Assembly (NCBI RefSeq): GCF_020873875.1
Contig: NZ_JAHWGU010000033.1
Span: 32,529 to 96,528 of the forward strand
DNA length: 64,000 bases
Direction: 5' to 3'
DNA from: Actinoplanes sp. DH11
GTDB lineage: Bacteria > Actinomycetota > Actinomycetes > Mycobacteriales > Micromonosporaceae
Below the pieces are notes generated by a model. The model was not told the origin of the DNA, made no database searches, and saw only the letters and a program-made list of their open reading frames with translations. Position 1 is the stretch's first letter; the number at the start of each line of letters is the position of its first letter. The translations under genes and the position numbers were made by a program. Of this stretch, positions 36,910 through 43,830 are shown in pieces.

Positions 36910-36978
36910 TGCCCTCCTACCGGTGCCCGAGTCGGTTTCCGGGCCGATACCGGCCGGTTGCGGGTTACCGTTGGCGTC

Positions 36979-37476
36979 GTGCGTGTTCGGGTGGAACAGA
37001 CTCCGCTGCCGGGAATCGGCGTCCGCCATGATCTGGTGACCTCCTCCGGCCGGACGGTCGGGGTCGTGTCCCACCGCAACGGCCGCCGCGACCTGGTGCT
37101 GTACGACGTCGACGACCCCGATTCCAGCCTGGCCTCGATCCCGCTCACCGACGACGAGGCGGAGGCCCTCGCCGACGTCCTCGGCGCGTCCCTGATGCTG
37201 GGTCAGCTCGCCGGTCTCCGGCAGCAGGCCGCCGGCCTGCTCACCGAGCAGGTCGCGCTTCCGGCCGGTTCGCCGTTCGTGGGCCGGCGCCTGGGCGACA
37301 CCCGCGCGCGCAGCCGGACCGGGGCCTCGATCGTGGCGGTGCTGCGCGACCGGGAAGTGATCGCCTCCCCGGAGCCGTCGTTCCGGTTCGACTCCAACGA
37401 CGTGGTCGTTGCGGTCGGCACCCGGGAGGGCCTGGACGGCGTCACCGCCATCCTGGCCGGCAACGACGACGGCTGA
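36979..37476 (+). CDS. KhtT-like regulatory subunit with TrkA-C domain
   Basis: In this 165-residue protein, residues ~1-75 form a small N-terminal domain (VEQTPLPGIGVRHDL, then LVLYDVDDPDSS), and residues ~85-163 a TrkA-C/RCK-C domain (ALPAGSPFVGRRLGDTRARS, DSNDVVVAVGT). Homologous KhtT proteins gate the K+/H+ antiporter KhtU in response to ligands and pH. The next gene encodes the matching antiporter 5 bp downstream, which strongly supports this role. GTG 36979 sits 7 nt after TACCGT with no Shine-Dalgarno (leaderless type). Confidence 0.85.
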   Translation: MRVRVEQTPLPGIGVRHDLVTSSGRTVGVVSHRNGRRDLVLYDVDDPDSSLASIPLTDDEAEALADVLGASLMLGQLAGLRQQAAGLLTEQVALPAGSPFVGRRLGDTRARSRTGASIVAVLRDREVIASPEPSFRFDSNDVVVAVGTREGLDGVTAILAGNDDG

Positions 37477-37481
37477 GTACC

Positions 37482-38693
37482 GTGCATCACGACACGACGA
37501 TCCTGCTCATCGAGATCGGCGCGCTCCTCTTCGGCCTGGGCATGCTGGGCCGCATCGGCCGGCGGTTCGGCCTCTCCCCGATCCCGCTGTACCTGCTGGC
37601 CGGTCTGGCCTTCGGGCACGGCGGGGTGGTGCCGCTCTCGGCGAGCGAGGAGTTCATCGGCGTCGGCGCCCAGATCGGGGTGGTGCTGCTCCTGGTCATG
37701 CTGGGCCTGGAGTACTCGGCCGGCGAACTGGTGGGCAACCTGCGCGCAGCGGCGCCCGCCGGCCTGATCGACATGCTGCTGAACGCGCTGCCCGGCGCGG
37801 CGTTCGCGCTGCTGCTCGGCTGGGGCTGGGAGGCCGCGCTGGTGCTGGCCGGCATCACCTGGGTCTCGTCGTCCGGTGTGATCGCCAAGGTGCTCGGCGA
37901 CCTGGGCCGGGTCGGCAACCGGGAGACTCCGGTGATCCTCTCGGTCCTGGTGATCGAGGACTTGGCGATGGCCTTCTACCTGCCGATCGCCACCGCGGTG
38001 CTGGCCGGGGCCGGCCTGATCCCGGGCCTCACCACGCTCGGCGTCGCGGTGGTCACGGTGGTGGCGGTGCTGGTCGTGGCCATCCGGTACGGCGGGGAGA
38101 TCAGCCGGTTCATCTCGGTCAAGGACCCGGAGGCGCTGCTGCTCAGCGTCCTCGGCCTCACCCTGTTCATCGCCGGGGTGGCCGGCGAGCTCAAGGTCTC
38201 CGAGGCGGTCGGCGCGTTCCTGGTCGGCATCGCGCTCTCCGGGCCGGTCGCGCACCACGCGACGCAGATGCTCTCGCCGCTGCGTGACCTGTTCGCCGCG
38301 GTGTTCTTCGTCTTCTTCGGGCTGGCCACCGACCCGGCCGACATGCCGGCGGTGCTGCTGCCGGCGTTCGGGCTGGCGGTGCTGACCATGCTGACCAAGG
38401 TGCTCACCGGTTACCTAGCGGCGAAGCGGGCCGGCATCGCGCTGCCCGGCCGGCTGCGGACCGGCCTGGCGCTGATGCCGCGCGGCGAGTTCTCGGTGGT
38501 GATCGCGGGCCTCGCGGTGGCGTACGGCGTGGACCCCCGGCTCGCGCCGCTCGCCACCGCGTACGTGTTGATCACCGTGGTGACCGGTCCGATGCTGGCC
38601 CGGCTACCCGATTACCAGTGGTTCAAGAAGGCGGTCCGGCGGCGGATGGTGGCGCAGGTGGAACGCGCCCAGCGGCCGGCGGCGACGGAGTGA
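37482..38693 (+). CDS. CPA2-family K+(Na+)/H+ antiporter, KhtU/KefB-like
   Basis: This 403-residue integral membrane protein has the CPA2 fold with 12-13 helices: GRRFGLSPIPLYLLAGLAFG, the conserved VMLGLEYS, the ion-binding region VLVIEDLAMAFYL, and the C-terminal GLALMPRGEFSVVIAGLA. Unlike KefB/KefC, it has no C-terminal TrkA-N domain. Its regulatory domain is supplied by the preceding gene, as in B. subtilis KhtTU. Expected function is cation efflux in exchange for protons during alkaline or toxic-electrophile stress. GTG start at 37482. Confidence 0.9.
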   Translation: MHHDTTILLIEIGALLFGLGMLGRIGRRFGLSPIPLYLLAGLAFGHGGVVPLSASEEFIGVGAQIGVVLLLVMLGLEYSAGELVGNLRAAAPAGLIDMLLNALPGAAFALLLGWGWEAALVLAGITWVSSSGVIAKVLGDLGRVGNRETPVILSVLVIEDLAMAFYLPIATAVLAGAGLIPGLTTLGVAVVTVVAVLVVAIRYGGEISRFISVKDPEALLLSVLGLTLFIAGVAGELKVSEAVGAFLVGIALSGPVAHHATQMLSPLRDLFAAVFFVFFGLATDPADMPAVLLPAFGLAVLTMLTKVLTGYLAAKRAGIALPGRLRTGLALMPRGEFSVVIAGLAVAYGVDPRLAPLATAYVLITVVTGPMLARLPDYQWFKKAVRRRMVAQVERAQRPAATE

Positions 38694-38825
38694 CGGGCGT
38701 CTCCACGGGGAGCGCCCAAAGTTACTGTCCAGTATCTGAATGTGAAGCCTTGACACTTCCGCTGAAACATTGAGCACGCTACCGTCTCGGGGCGACGACT
38801 CTGAGTATTGGGACGTCCGACACCT

Positions 38826-38849
38826 GTGACCGGCGGAGACGCCGGTCAC
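38826..38849. promoter_or_regulatory. Hairpin upstream of an unknown gene
   Basis: A perfect 10-bp stem GTGACCGGCG / CGCCGGTCAC with a GAGA tetraloop ends 30 bp before the next start. It may be the antiporter terminator or a leader element. A TTGACA hexamer lies upstream at about 38752. Confidence 0.5.
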
Positions 38850-38879
38850 CTGCTGTGGACGCATGAGTGAGGCGGCGGC

Positions 38880-39326
38880 GTGAGCGTGCGTGAAGCAACA
38901 TTCTTCGGATTCGGGAATCCGGTCGATCCCCGGCCGGACGAGCTTCAGGCGTGGGCGTACCACCCTGAGACGGTCCCACTGAACACCATGCCGCGCGACT
39001 GGGATCTGCTGATTTCCGGCGACGTGCTCGGCCCGACCCTGTTCGAGCTGGCCATGGACCGGCAGTGCCCGGCGCGGCGATTCGCACAGCACTGCATGTA
39101 CATCTACGCCGCGGACGGGGTGCGGCAGAACGCGAGCGGGCAGCGCAAGCGCCGACTGAAGAAGTTCGTGGAGCGCGCGGAAGAGGTCGGCGACGAGCCG
39201 ATGCAGATCTGGGCGCACAACTGCCGGGTGCTGATGACGCGGCCCGAGCTCTTCGACCACCACGACTGGATGGAGGGCGGCCTGGTCCGTCATCCGCGGC
39301 GACTCGGCCTCTTCAACCGGCGCTGA
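38880..39326 (+). CDS. Conserved-looking hypothetical protein
   Basis: This 148-residue protein (MSVREATFFGFGNPVDPRPD...) is soluble, with no signal or membrane helix. Central features are DWDLLISGDVLGPTLFELA, a Cys-containing QHCMYIYAADGVRQ and a basic GQRKRRLKKFVERAEE. GTG at 38880 with AGTGAGG upstream; a second GTG two codons on is possible. I do not recognise a family. It lies between the antiporter and the hspR terminator as a single gene. Confidence 0.7.
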   Translation: MSVREATFFGFGNPVDPRPDELQAWAYHPETVPLNTMPRDWDLLISGDVLGPTLFELAMDRQCPARRFAQHCMYIYAADGVRQNASGQRKRRLKKFVERAEEVGDEPMQIWAHNCRVLMTRPELFDHHDWMEGGLVRHPRRLGLFNRR

Positions 39327-39366
39327 TGAATTGACGCTCGGTAAGCGGTAAATAACTACAAGTAGT

Positions 39367-39396
39367 AACGGCGGCCACTCGATGAGGGCCGCCGTT
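39367..39396 (-). terminator. Terminator of the dnaK operon
   Basis: A perfect 10-bp stem (AACGGCGGCC and complement) around a 10-nt loop, directly after the hspR stop; an AT-rich stretch follows on the minus strand. Confidence 0.75.
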
Positions 39397-39401
39397 TCTG
39401 C

Positions 39402-39842
39402 TTACCTGTCCGGTGAGCGGCGTGGCCGCCACACCACCAGGGCCGTCGAGTGGTTCTCCTGACGCACCAGGTCCCGACCGGCGTAAGGGCTGCGCATCGC
39501 CTCCATCCGGGCCATGCGCGTGTACGCCTCCTCGAGCTCCTGCTCCAGCTCGGCGATCCGGTGCTGGAGGTCGCCGACGAGCTGTTCGAGCCCGATGATC
39601 CGCTTGATGCCGGCCAGGTTGACACCGTCCTCCTGGCTGAGCCGCTGCACCTCCCGGAGCAGCGCGACATCGCGCTCGCTGTACCGCCGGCCACCGCCGC
39701 CCGCCCGTCCCGCCTGCACCAGACCGAGACGGTCGTACTGCCGGAGGGTCTGCGGGTGCATCCCGGCCAGCCGGGCGGCGACCGAGATGATCAAAACCTT
39801 CGCGTCGGAGGCTTCCGTCGAGATGTGGATCTCTTCATACAT
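39402..39842 (-). CDS. hspR: Heat-shock repressor HspR (MerR family)
   Basis: In this 146-residue protein, residues ~15-85 form a MerR-type winged helix (VLIISVAARLAGMHPQTLRQ, then LVQAGRAGGGGRRYSERDVA), followed by a coiled coil (IGLEQLVGDLQHRIAELEQE). HspR binds HAIR elements with DnaK as co-repressor, so free DnaK level sets expression. It is the last gene of dnaK-grpE-dnaJ-hspR, 21 bp after dnaJ, which is the classical arrangement in actinomycetes. HAIR boxes before dnaK and clpB are its predicted targets. Confidence 0.95.
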   Translation of the reverse strand: MYEEIHISTEASDAKVLIISVAARLAGMHPQTLRQYDRLGLVQAGRAGGGGRRYSERDVALLREVQRLSQEDGVNLAGIKRIIGLEQLVGDLQHRIAELEQELEEAYTRMARMEAMRSPYAGRDLVRQENHSTALVVWRPRRSPDR

Positions 39843-39863
39843 GTGCCACCTCCCGTGAGGGTC

Positions 39864-41072
39864 CTAACCGGCTCGGCGCATACGGGCGTCGAGCCGCTCC
39901 CGCCCCACCGGCGGGGTGAGTTTCGCGAACTTCTCCAGCGCGTCCCGGGCCTCGTCGCTGACGACGGCCGGTATCTGCACGTCGACCGTGACGATCAGGT
40001 CACCGGCCTGGCCCTCCTTGCGGACCACACCCTTGCCGCGGGCCCGCAGCTTGCGCCCACTCGGCGTGCCCGGCGGCACCCGCAGGGTGACCGGGCCGTC
40101 CAGGGTGGGCACCCGCAGGTCGGTACCGAGCACGGCCTCCGCGACGGTGATCGGCACGGCCAGCGTCAGGTCGTCGCCGCTGCGCCCGAACAGCTCGTCC
40201 GGCCGCACCTTGACCTGCACGTACAGATCGCCGGCAGTGCCACCGCGATCGCCCGGCTCGCCCCGGCCGCTGAGCCGGATCCGCTGCCCGTCGGCCACGC
40301 CGGCCGGGAAGCGCACGTTTATCGTCCGGGACTTGGTGACGCCGCCGCTGCCCCGGCACTCCGGGCATTTCTCGTCGACGATGCTGCCTGAGCCCTGGCA
40401 GTCACGGCACGGCTCGGAGAAGCTGAACGAGCCTTGATTGCTGGAGATCATGCCGCTGCCGTGGCATTTCGGGCAGGAGCGCGGGATGGTCCCCGGCTTG
40501 GCGCCCGAACCGTGGCAGGTGTCGCAGGCGCCCGGGGTGCGCAACGTCAGCGGCAGGGTGGTGCCGCGGACGGCCTGGACGAAGTCCAGCGTCACCTCGG
40601 TCTCGACGTCCCGCCCGCGCTGCGGGCCCCGGCGGGCGGCACCCGGCCCGGCCGGGCCACCACCGCCGGAGAAGATCGAGCTGAAGATGTCGGAGAAGCC
40701 GGTGCCACCGAACCGGCGGTCCGCACCGGCACCGGTCCCGGCCGCCCCGCTGAACCCGCCGAACAGGTCCGACGGGTCGAACTGGGCGCCACCGGCACCG
40801 CCGCCGGGACGGGCGCCCCGGCGGAACGCGCCCGAGCCGAACAGGGAGCGCATCTCGTCGTACTCTTTGCGCTTCTTGTCGTCGGCGAGCACGTCGTACG
40901 CCTCGGAGGCGGCCTTGAATTTCTCCTCCGCCTCCTTGTTGCCCGGATTGCGGTCCGGGTGCAGGTCGCGGGCGAGTTTCCGGTACGCCTTCTTGATCTC
41001 GTCGGTTGAGGCGGACTTGTTCACGCCCAGCACGGCGTAGAAGTCCTTCTCGAGCCAGTCCTTCGAGCTCAT
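39864..41072 (-). CDS. dnaJ: Co-chaperone DnaJ
   Basis: This 402-residue type I Hsp40 has a J domain (about 9-75) with the HPD motif in LARDLHPDRNPG, a long Gly/Phe-rich linker, and a zinc-finger region with four CxxCxGxG repeats (CDTCHGSG, CPKCHGSG, CRDCQGSG, CPECRGSG). Two C-terminal substrate-binding domains follow. It stimulates DnaK ATPase and delivers clients. The Gly-rich linker is longer than in E. coli DnaJ. A strong hairpin separates it from grpE. Confidence 0.96.
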   Translation of the reverse strand: MSSKDWLEKDFYAVLGVNKSASTDEIKKAYRKLARDLHPDRNPGNKEAEEKFKAASEAYDVLADDKKRKEYDEMRSLFGSGAFRRGARPGGGAGGAQFDPSDLFGGFSGAAGTGAGADRRFGGTGFSDIFSSIFSGGGGPAGPGAARRGPQRGRDVETEVTLDFVQAVRGTTLPLTLRTPGACDTCHGSGAKPGTIPRSCPKCHGSGMISSNQGSFSFSEPCRDCQGSGSIVDEKCPECRGSGGVTKSRTINVRFPAGVADGQRIRLSGRGEPGDRGGTAGDLYVQVKVRPDELFGRSGDDLTLAVPITVAEAVLGTDLRVPTLDGPVTLRVPPGTPSGRKLRARGKGVVRKEGQAGDLIVTVDVQIPAVVSDEARDALEKFAKLTPPVGRERLDARMRRAG

Positions 41073-41102
41073 TCAGTCCACCTCCTCGACTTCACTGAAG
41101 GT

Positions 41103-41130
41103 CCCGCCCGCCGGCGAACCGGCGGGCGGG
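41103..41130 (-). promoter_or_regulatory. Strong hairpin between grpE and dnaJ
   Basis: A perfect 12-bp stem (CCCGCCCGCCGG and complement) with a CGAA tetraloop lies inside the operon. No T-run follows on the minus strand, so it may be a partial terminator or an mRNA-stabilising or processing element. Confidence 0.65.
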
Positions 41131-41145
41131 AAACGCCTGAAGGTC

Positions 41146-41763
41146 TCACTCCGGGTCGGCGACCGCGACCATCGCCGGGCGCAGAAGCCGCTCGCCCAGG
41201 CTGTAGCCGCGGCGCATCACCTCGACACAGGTCGGCTCGGTGACGTCCGGCGACATCTGGTGCGCGACCGCCTCGTGGCGGTTCGGGTCGAAGGCATCAC
41301 CCTTCTCCCCGAACGCCACCAGACCGAGCTTGCCGGTCGCCGCGGTGAGCTGCTCCGCCACCGAGGCGAACGGCCCGACCAGGTCACCGTGCTCGCGGGC
41401 CCGGTCGATGTCGTCCAGCACCGGGAGCAGTGCGGTGAGCACCGCACCGGTGGTCTGTTCGGCCGCCGCACCCCGGTCGCGGTCCACCCGCTTGCGGTAG
41501 TTCGCGTACTCGGCGGTGACCCGCTGCAGATCGTGGGTCCGCTCGTCGAGCTCGTTGCGCAGCGACTCCAGCTCAGCACCGAGGCTGGGCGTCGCGTCCT
41601 CGGGCACCGGGATCTCGTCCTCCTCGTCGGGGGCGCGATGTGCGCCGGCCGGTTTGTTCACCGGCTCCTCGGCGGAAGTCTCCTCGGCTGACTCGTCGAT
41701 CTCGCCCTGGATGACTTCCCGCTCGGTCACCGGACCGTCGTTGTCGTCGTCCTTGGCGGTCAC
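41146..41763 (-). CDS. grpE: Nucleotide exchange factor GrpE
   Basis: This 205-residue protein has an acidic disordered N-terminus (~60 residues), a long dimerising helix (LGAELESLRNELDERTHDLQ, then TAEYANYRKRVDRDR), and the C-terminal beta domain (VCVEVMRRGYSLGERLLRPA-type segment). It releases ADP from DnaK. The start overlaps the dnaK stop by 4 nt (ATGA), so the two are translationally coupled. Confidence 0.95.
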   Translation of the reverse strand: MTAKDDDNDGPVTEREVIQGEIDESAEETSAEEPVNKPAGAHRAPDEEDEIPVPEDATPSLGAELESLRNELDERTHDLQRVTAEYANYRKRVDRDRGAAAEQTTGAVLTALLPVLDDIDRAREHGDLVGPFASVAEQLTAATGKLGLVAFGEKGDAFDPNRHEAVAHQMSPDVTEPTCVEVMRRGYSLGERLLRPAMVAVADPE

Positions 41764-43628
41764 TTCTTGTCGTCCTCCACGATCTCGGCGTCCACCACGT
41801 CGTCGCCGCCCGCGGCACCCGCCGGGCCGGCGCCGGTCGCGCCACCCGGAGCACCCGGGCCGGCGTCGGCACCGGGAGCGCCCTGCGGGGCCTCACCCTG
41901 CGAGTAGAGCAGCGAGCCGGCCTCCTGGGAGACCTGCGACAGCCGCTCGTGCGCCGTCTTGATCTTCTCGATGTCGGTGCCGCCGAGGGCGCCACGCAGC
42001 TCGCCGAGAGCCTCGCTGATCTTGTTCTTGTTGTCCTCGGGGAGCTTGTCGCCGCTCTCCGCCAGGAACTTCTCGGTCTGCCACTGGAGCTGCTCGGCCA
42101 GGTTGCGGGTCTCCGCGTCCTCGCGGCGCTTCTTGTCGTCGTCCGCGTGGTCCTGGGCGTCGCGCATCATGCGCTCGATGTCTTCCTTCGGCAGCGCGGA
42201 CCCGCCGGTGATCGTCATCTTCTGCTCCTTGCCCGTGCCCAGGTCCTTGGCGGACACGTGCACGATGCCGTTCGCGTCGATGTCGAAGGAGACCTCGATC
42301 TGCGGCACGCCGCGCGGCGCCGGCGCGATGCCACTGAGCTCGAACGTGCCGAGCTTCTTGTTGTAGGCCGCCATCTCGCGCTCACCCTGGTAGACCTGGA
42401 TCAGCACGGAGGGCTGGTTGTCGTCGGCCGTGGTGTAGACCTCGGAGCGGTGCGCCGGGATGGTGGTGTTGCGCTCCACCAGCTTGTGCATGATGCCGCC
42501 CTTGGTCTCGATGCCCAGCGACAGCGGGGTGACATCGAGCAGCAGGACGTCCTTGACCTCGCCCTTGAGCACACCGGCCTGCAGGGCGGCGCCGACCGCG
42601 ACGACCTCGTCCGGGTTCACGCCCTTGTTCGGCTCGCGGCCGATCAGGCTCTGCACCAGCTCGGTAACCGCCGGCATCCGGGTGGAGCCGCCGACCAGGA
42701 TGACGTGGTCGATGTCGGAGAGCTTGACGTCGGCGTCCTTGATCGCGGACTCGAACGGGCCCTTGCAGCGGTCGAGCAGGTCCTGCGTCATGCGCTGGAA
42801 CTCGGCGCGGCTCAGCGACGTGTCGAGGTGCAGCGGGCCGTTCGCACCGGCCGTGATGTAGGGCAGGTTGATGCTCGTGGTGGTCGCCGCGGAGAGCTCG
42901 ATCTTCGCCTTCTCGGCGGCCTCACGCAGACGCTGCAGAGCCATCTTGTCCTGGGACAGGTCGATGCCGTGCTCGCCGCGGAAGGTCTTGACCAGGTGGT
43001 CGATGATGCGCTGGTCCCAGTCGTCGCCGCCCAGGTGGTTGTCACCGGAGGTCGACTTCACCTCGATGACGCCGTCGCCCAGCTCCAGCAGCGAGACGTC
43101 GAAGGTGCCGCCACCGAGGTCGAAGACCAGGACGGTCTGCTCCTTGGAGCCCTTGTCCAGCCCGTAGGCCAGGGCAGCCGCGGTCGGCTCGTTCACGATC
43201 CGCAGCACGTTGAGGCCCGCGATCTCGCCGGCCTCCTTGGTGGCCTGACGCTGGGCGTCGTTGAAGTAGGCCGGGACGGTGATCACCGCGTCGGTGATCG
43301 TCTCGCCCAGGTACGCCTCGGAGTCGCGCTTGAGCTTCATCAGCACCCGCGCCGAGATCTCCTGCGGGGTGTACTTCTTACCGTCGATGTCGATCGACCA
43401 GTTCGTGCCGACCTCACGCTTGACCGAGCGGATGGTCCGGTCAGGGTTCGTCACCGCCTGACGCTTGGCGACCTCACCGACGAGCACCTCGCCGTTGCGG
43501 GCGAAGGCGACGATCGACGGAGTCGTCCGAGAGCCCTCCGCGTTGGCGATGACGGTGGGCTCGCCTCCTTCCAGAACGCTGACGCAGGAGTTCGTGGTGC
43601 CGAGGTCGATGCCGACCGCACGTGCCAT
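41760..43628 (-). CDS. dnaK: Chaperone DnaK (Hsp70)
   Basis: The 622-residue Hsp70 begins MARAVGIDLGTTNSCVSVLE. The nucleotide-binding domain runs to about 360 (VFDLGGGTFDVSLLELG, VILVGGSTRMPAV), then the DVTPLSLGIETKGG substrate-binding domain and a C-terminal lid ending in a Gly/Ala/Pro-rich tail before DDVVDAEIVEDDKK. It is the first gene of the operon, under a promoter overlapped by a HAIR box. DnaK is also the co-repressor for HspR. Confidence 0.97.
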   Translation of the reverse strand: MARAVGIDLGTTNSCVSVLEGGEPTVIANAEGSRTTPSIVAFARNGEVLVGEVAKRQAVTNPDRTIRSVKREVGTNWSIDIDGKKYTPQEISARVLMKLKRDSEAYLGETITDAVITVPAYFNDAQRQATKEAGEIAGLNVLRIVNEPTAAALAYGLDKGSKEQTVLVFDLGGGTFDVSLLELGDGVIEVKSTSGDNHLGGDDWDQRIIDHLVKTFRGEHGIDLSQDKMALQRLREAAEKAKIELSAATTTSINLPYITAGANGPLHLDTSLSRAEFQRMTQDLLDRCKGPFESAIKDADVKLSDIDHVILVGGSTRMPAVTELVQSLIGREPNKGVNPDEVVAVGAALQAGVLKGEVKDVLLLDVTPLSLGIETKGGIMHKLVERNTTIPAHRSEVYTTADDNQPSVLIQVYQGEREMAAYNKKLGTFELSGIAPAPRGVPQIEVSFDIDANGIVHVSAKDLGTGKEQKMTITGGSALPKEDIERMMRDAQDHADDDKKRREDAETRNLAEQLQWQTEKFLAESGDKLPEDNKNKISEALGELRGALGGTDIEKIKTAHERLSQVSQEAGSLLYSQGEAPQGAPGADAGPGAPGGATGAGPAGAAGGDDVVDAEIVEDDKK

Positions 43629-43668
43629 GGTGTTCCTCGCTTCGCTAACCGACTTGGTTCATACCAGG

Positions 43669-43715
43669 GTTGAGTGGAACCGACTCAATGATGCCACGGT
43701 CCCACACAACGTCAA
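43669..43715 (-). promoter_or_regulatory. dnaK promoter with overlapping HAIR operator
   Basis: On the minus strand TTGACG (43710-43715), a 17-bp spacer and ATCATT (43687-43692) form a good vegetative promoter. The HAIR box GTTGAGT-N7-ACTCAAT (43669-43689) covers the -10 end and start point, matching 12 of 14 consensus bases. This position suits repression by HspR. Confidence 0.85.
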
Positions 43716-43830
43716 ATCGAAGTTGAGCCGGAGCGGCGCAAGTTGGCGCGCGGGACAGATGATTCGGCAATCACCTACATACCTGTCCGGTCACGGCATA
43801 CCGGGACCCGTTGTCGGGGATGCATAGATC

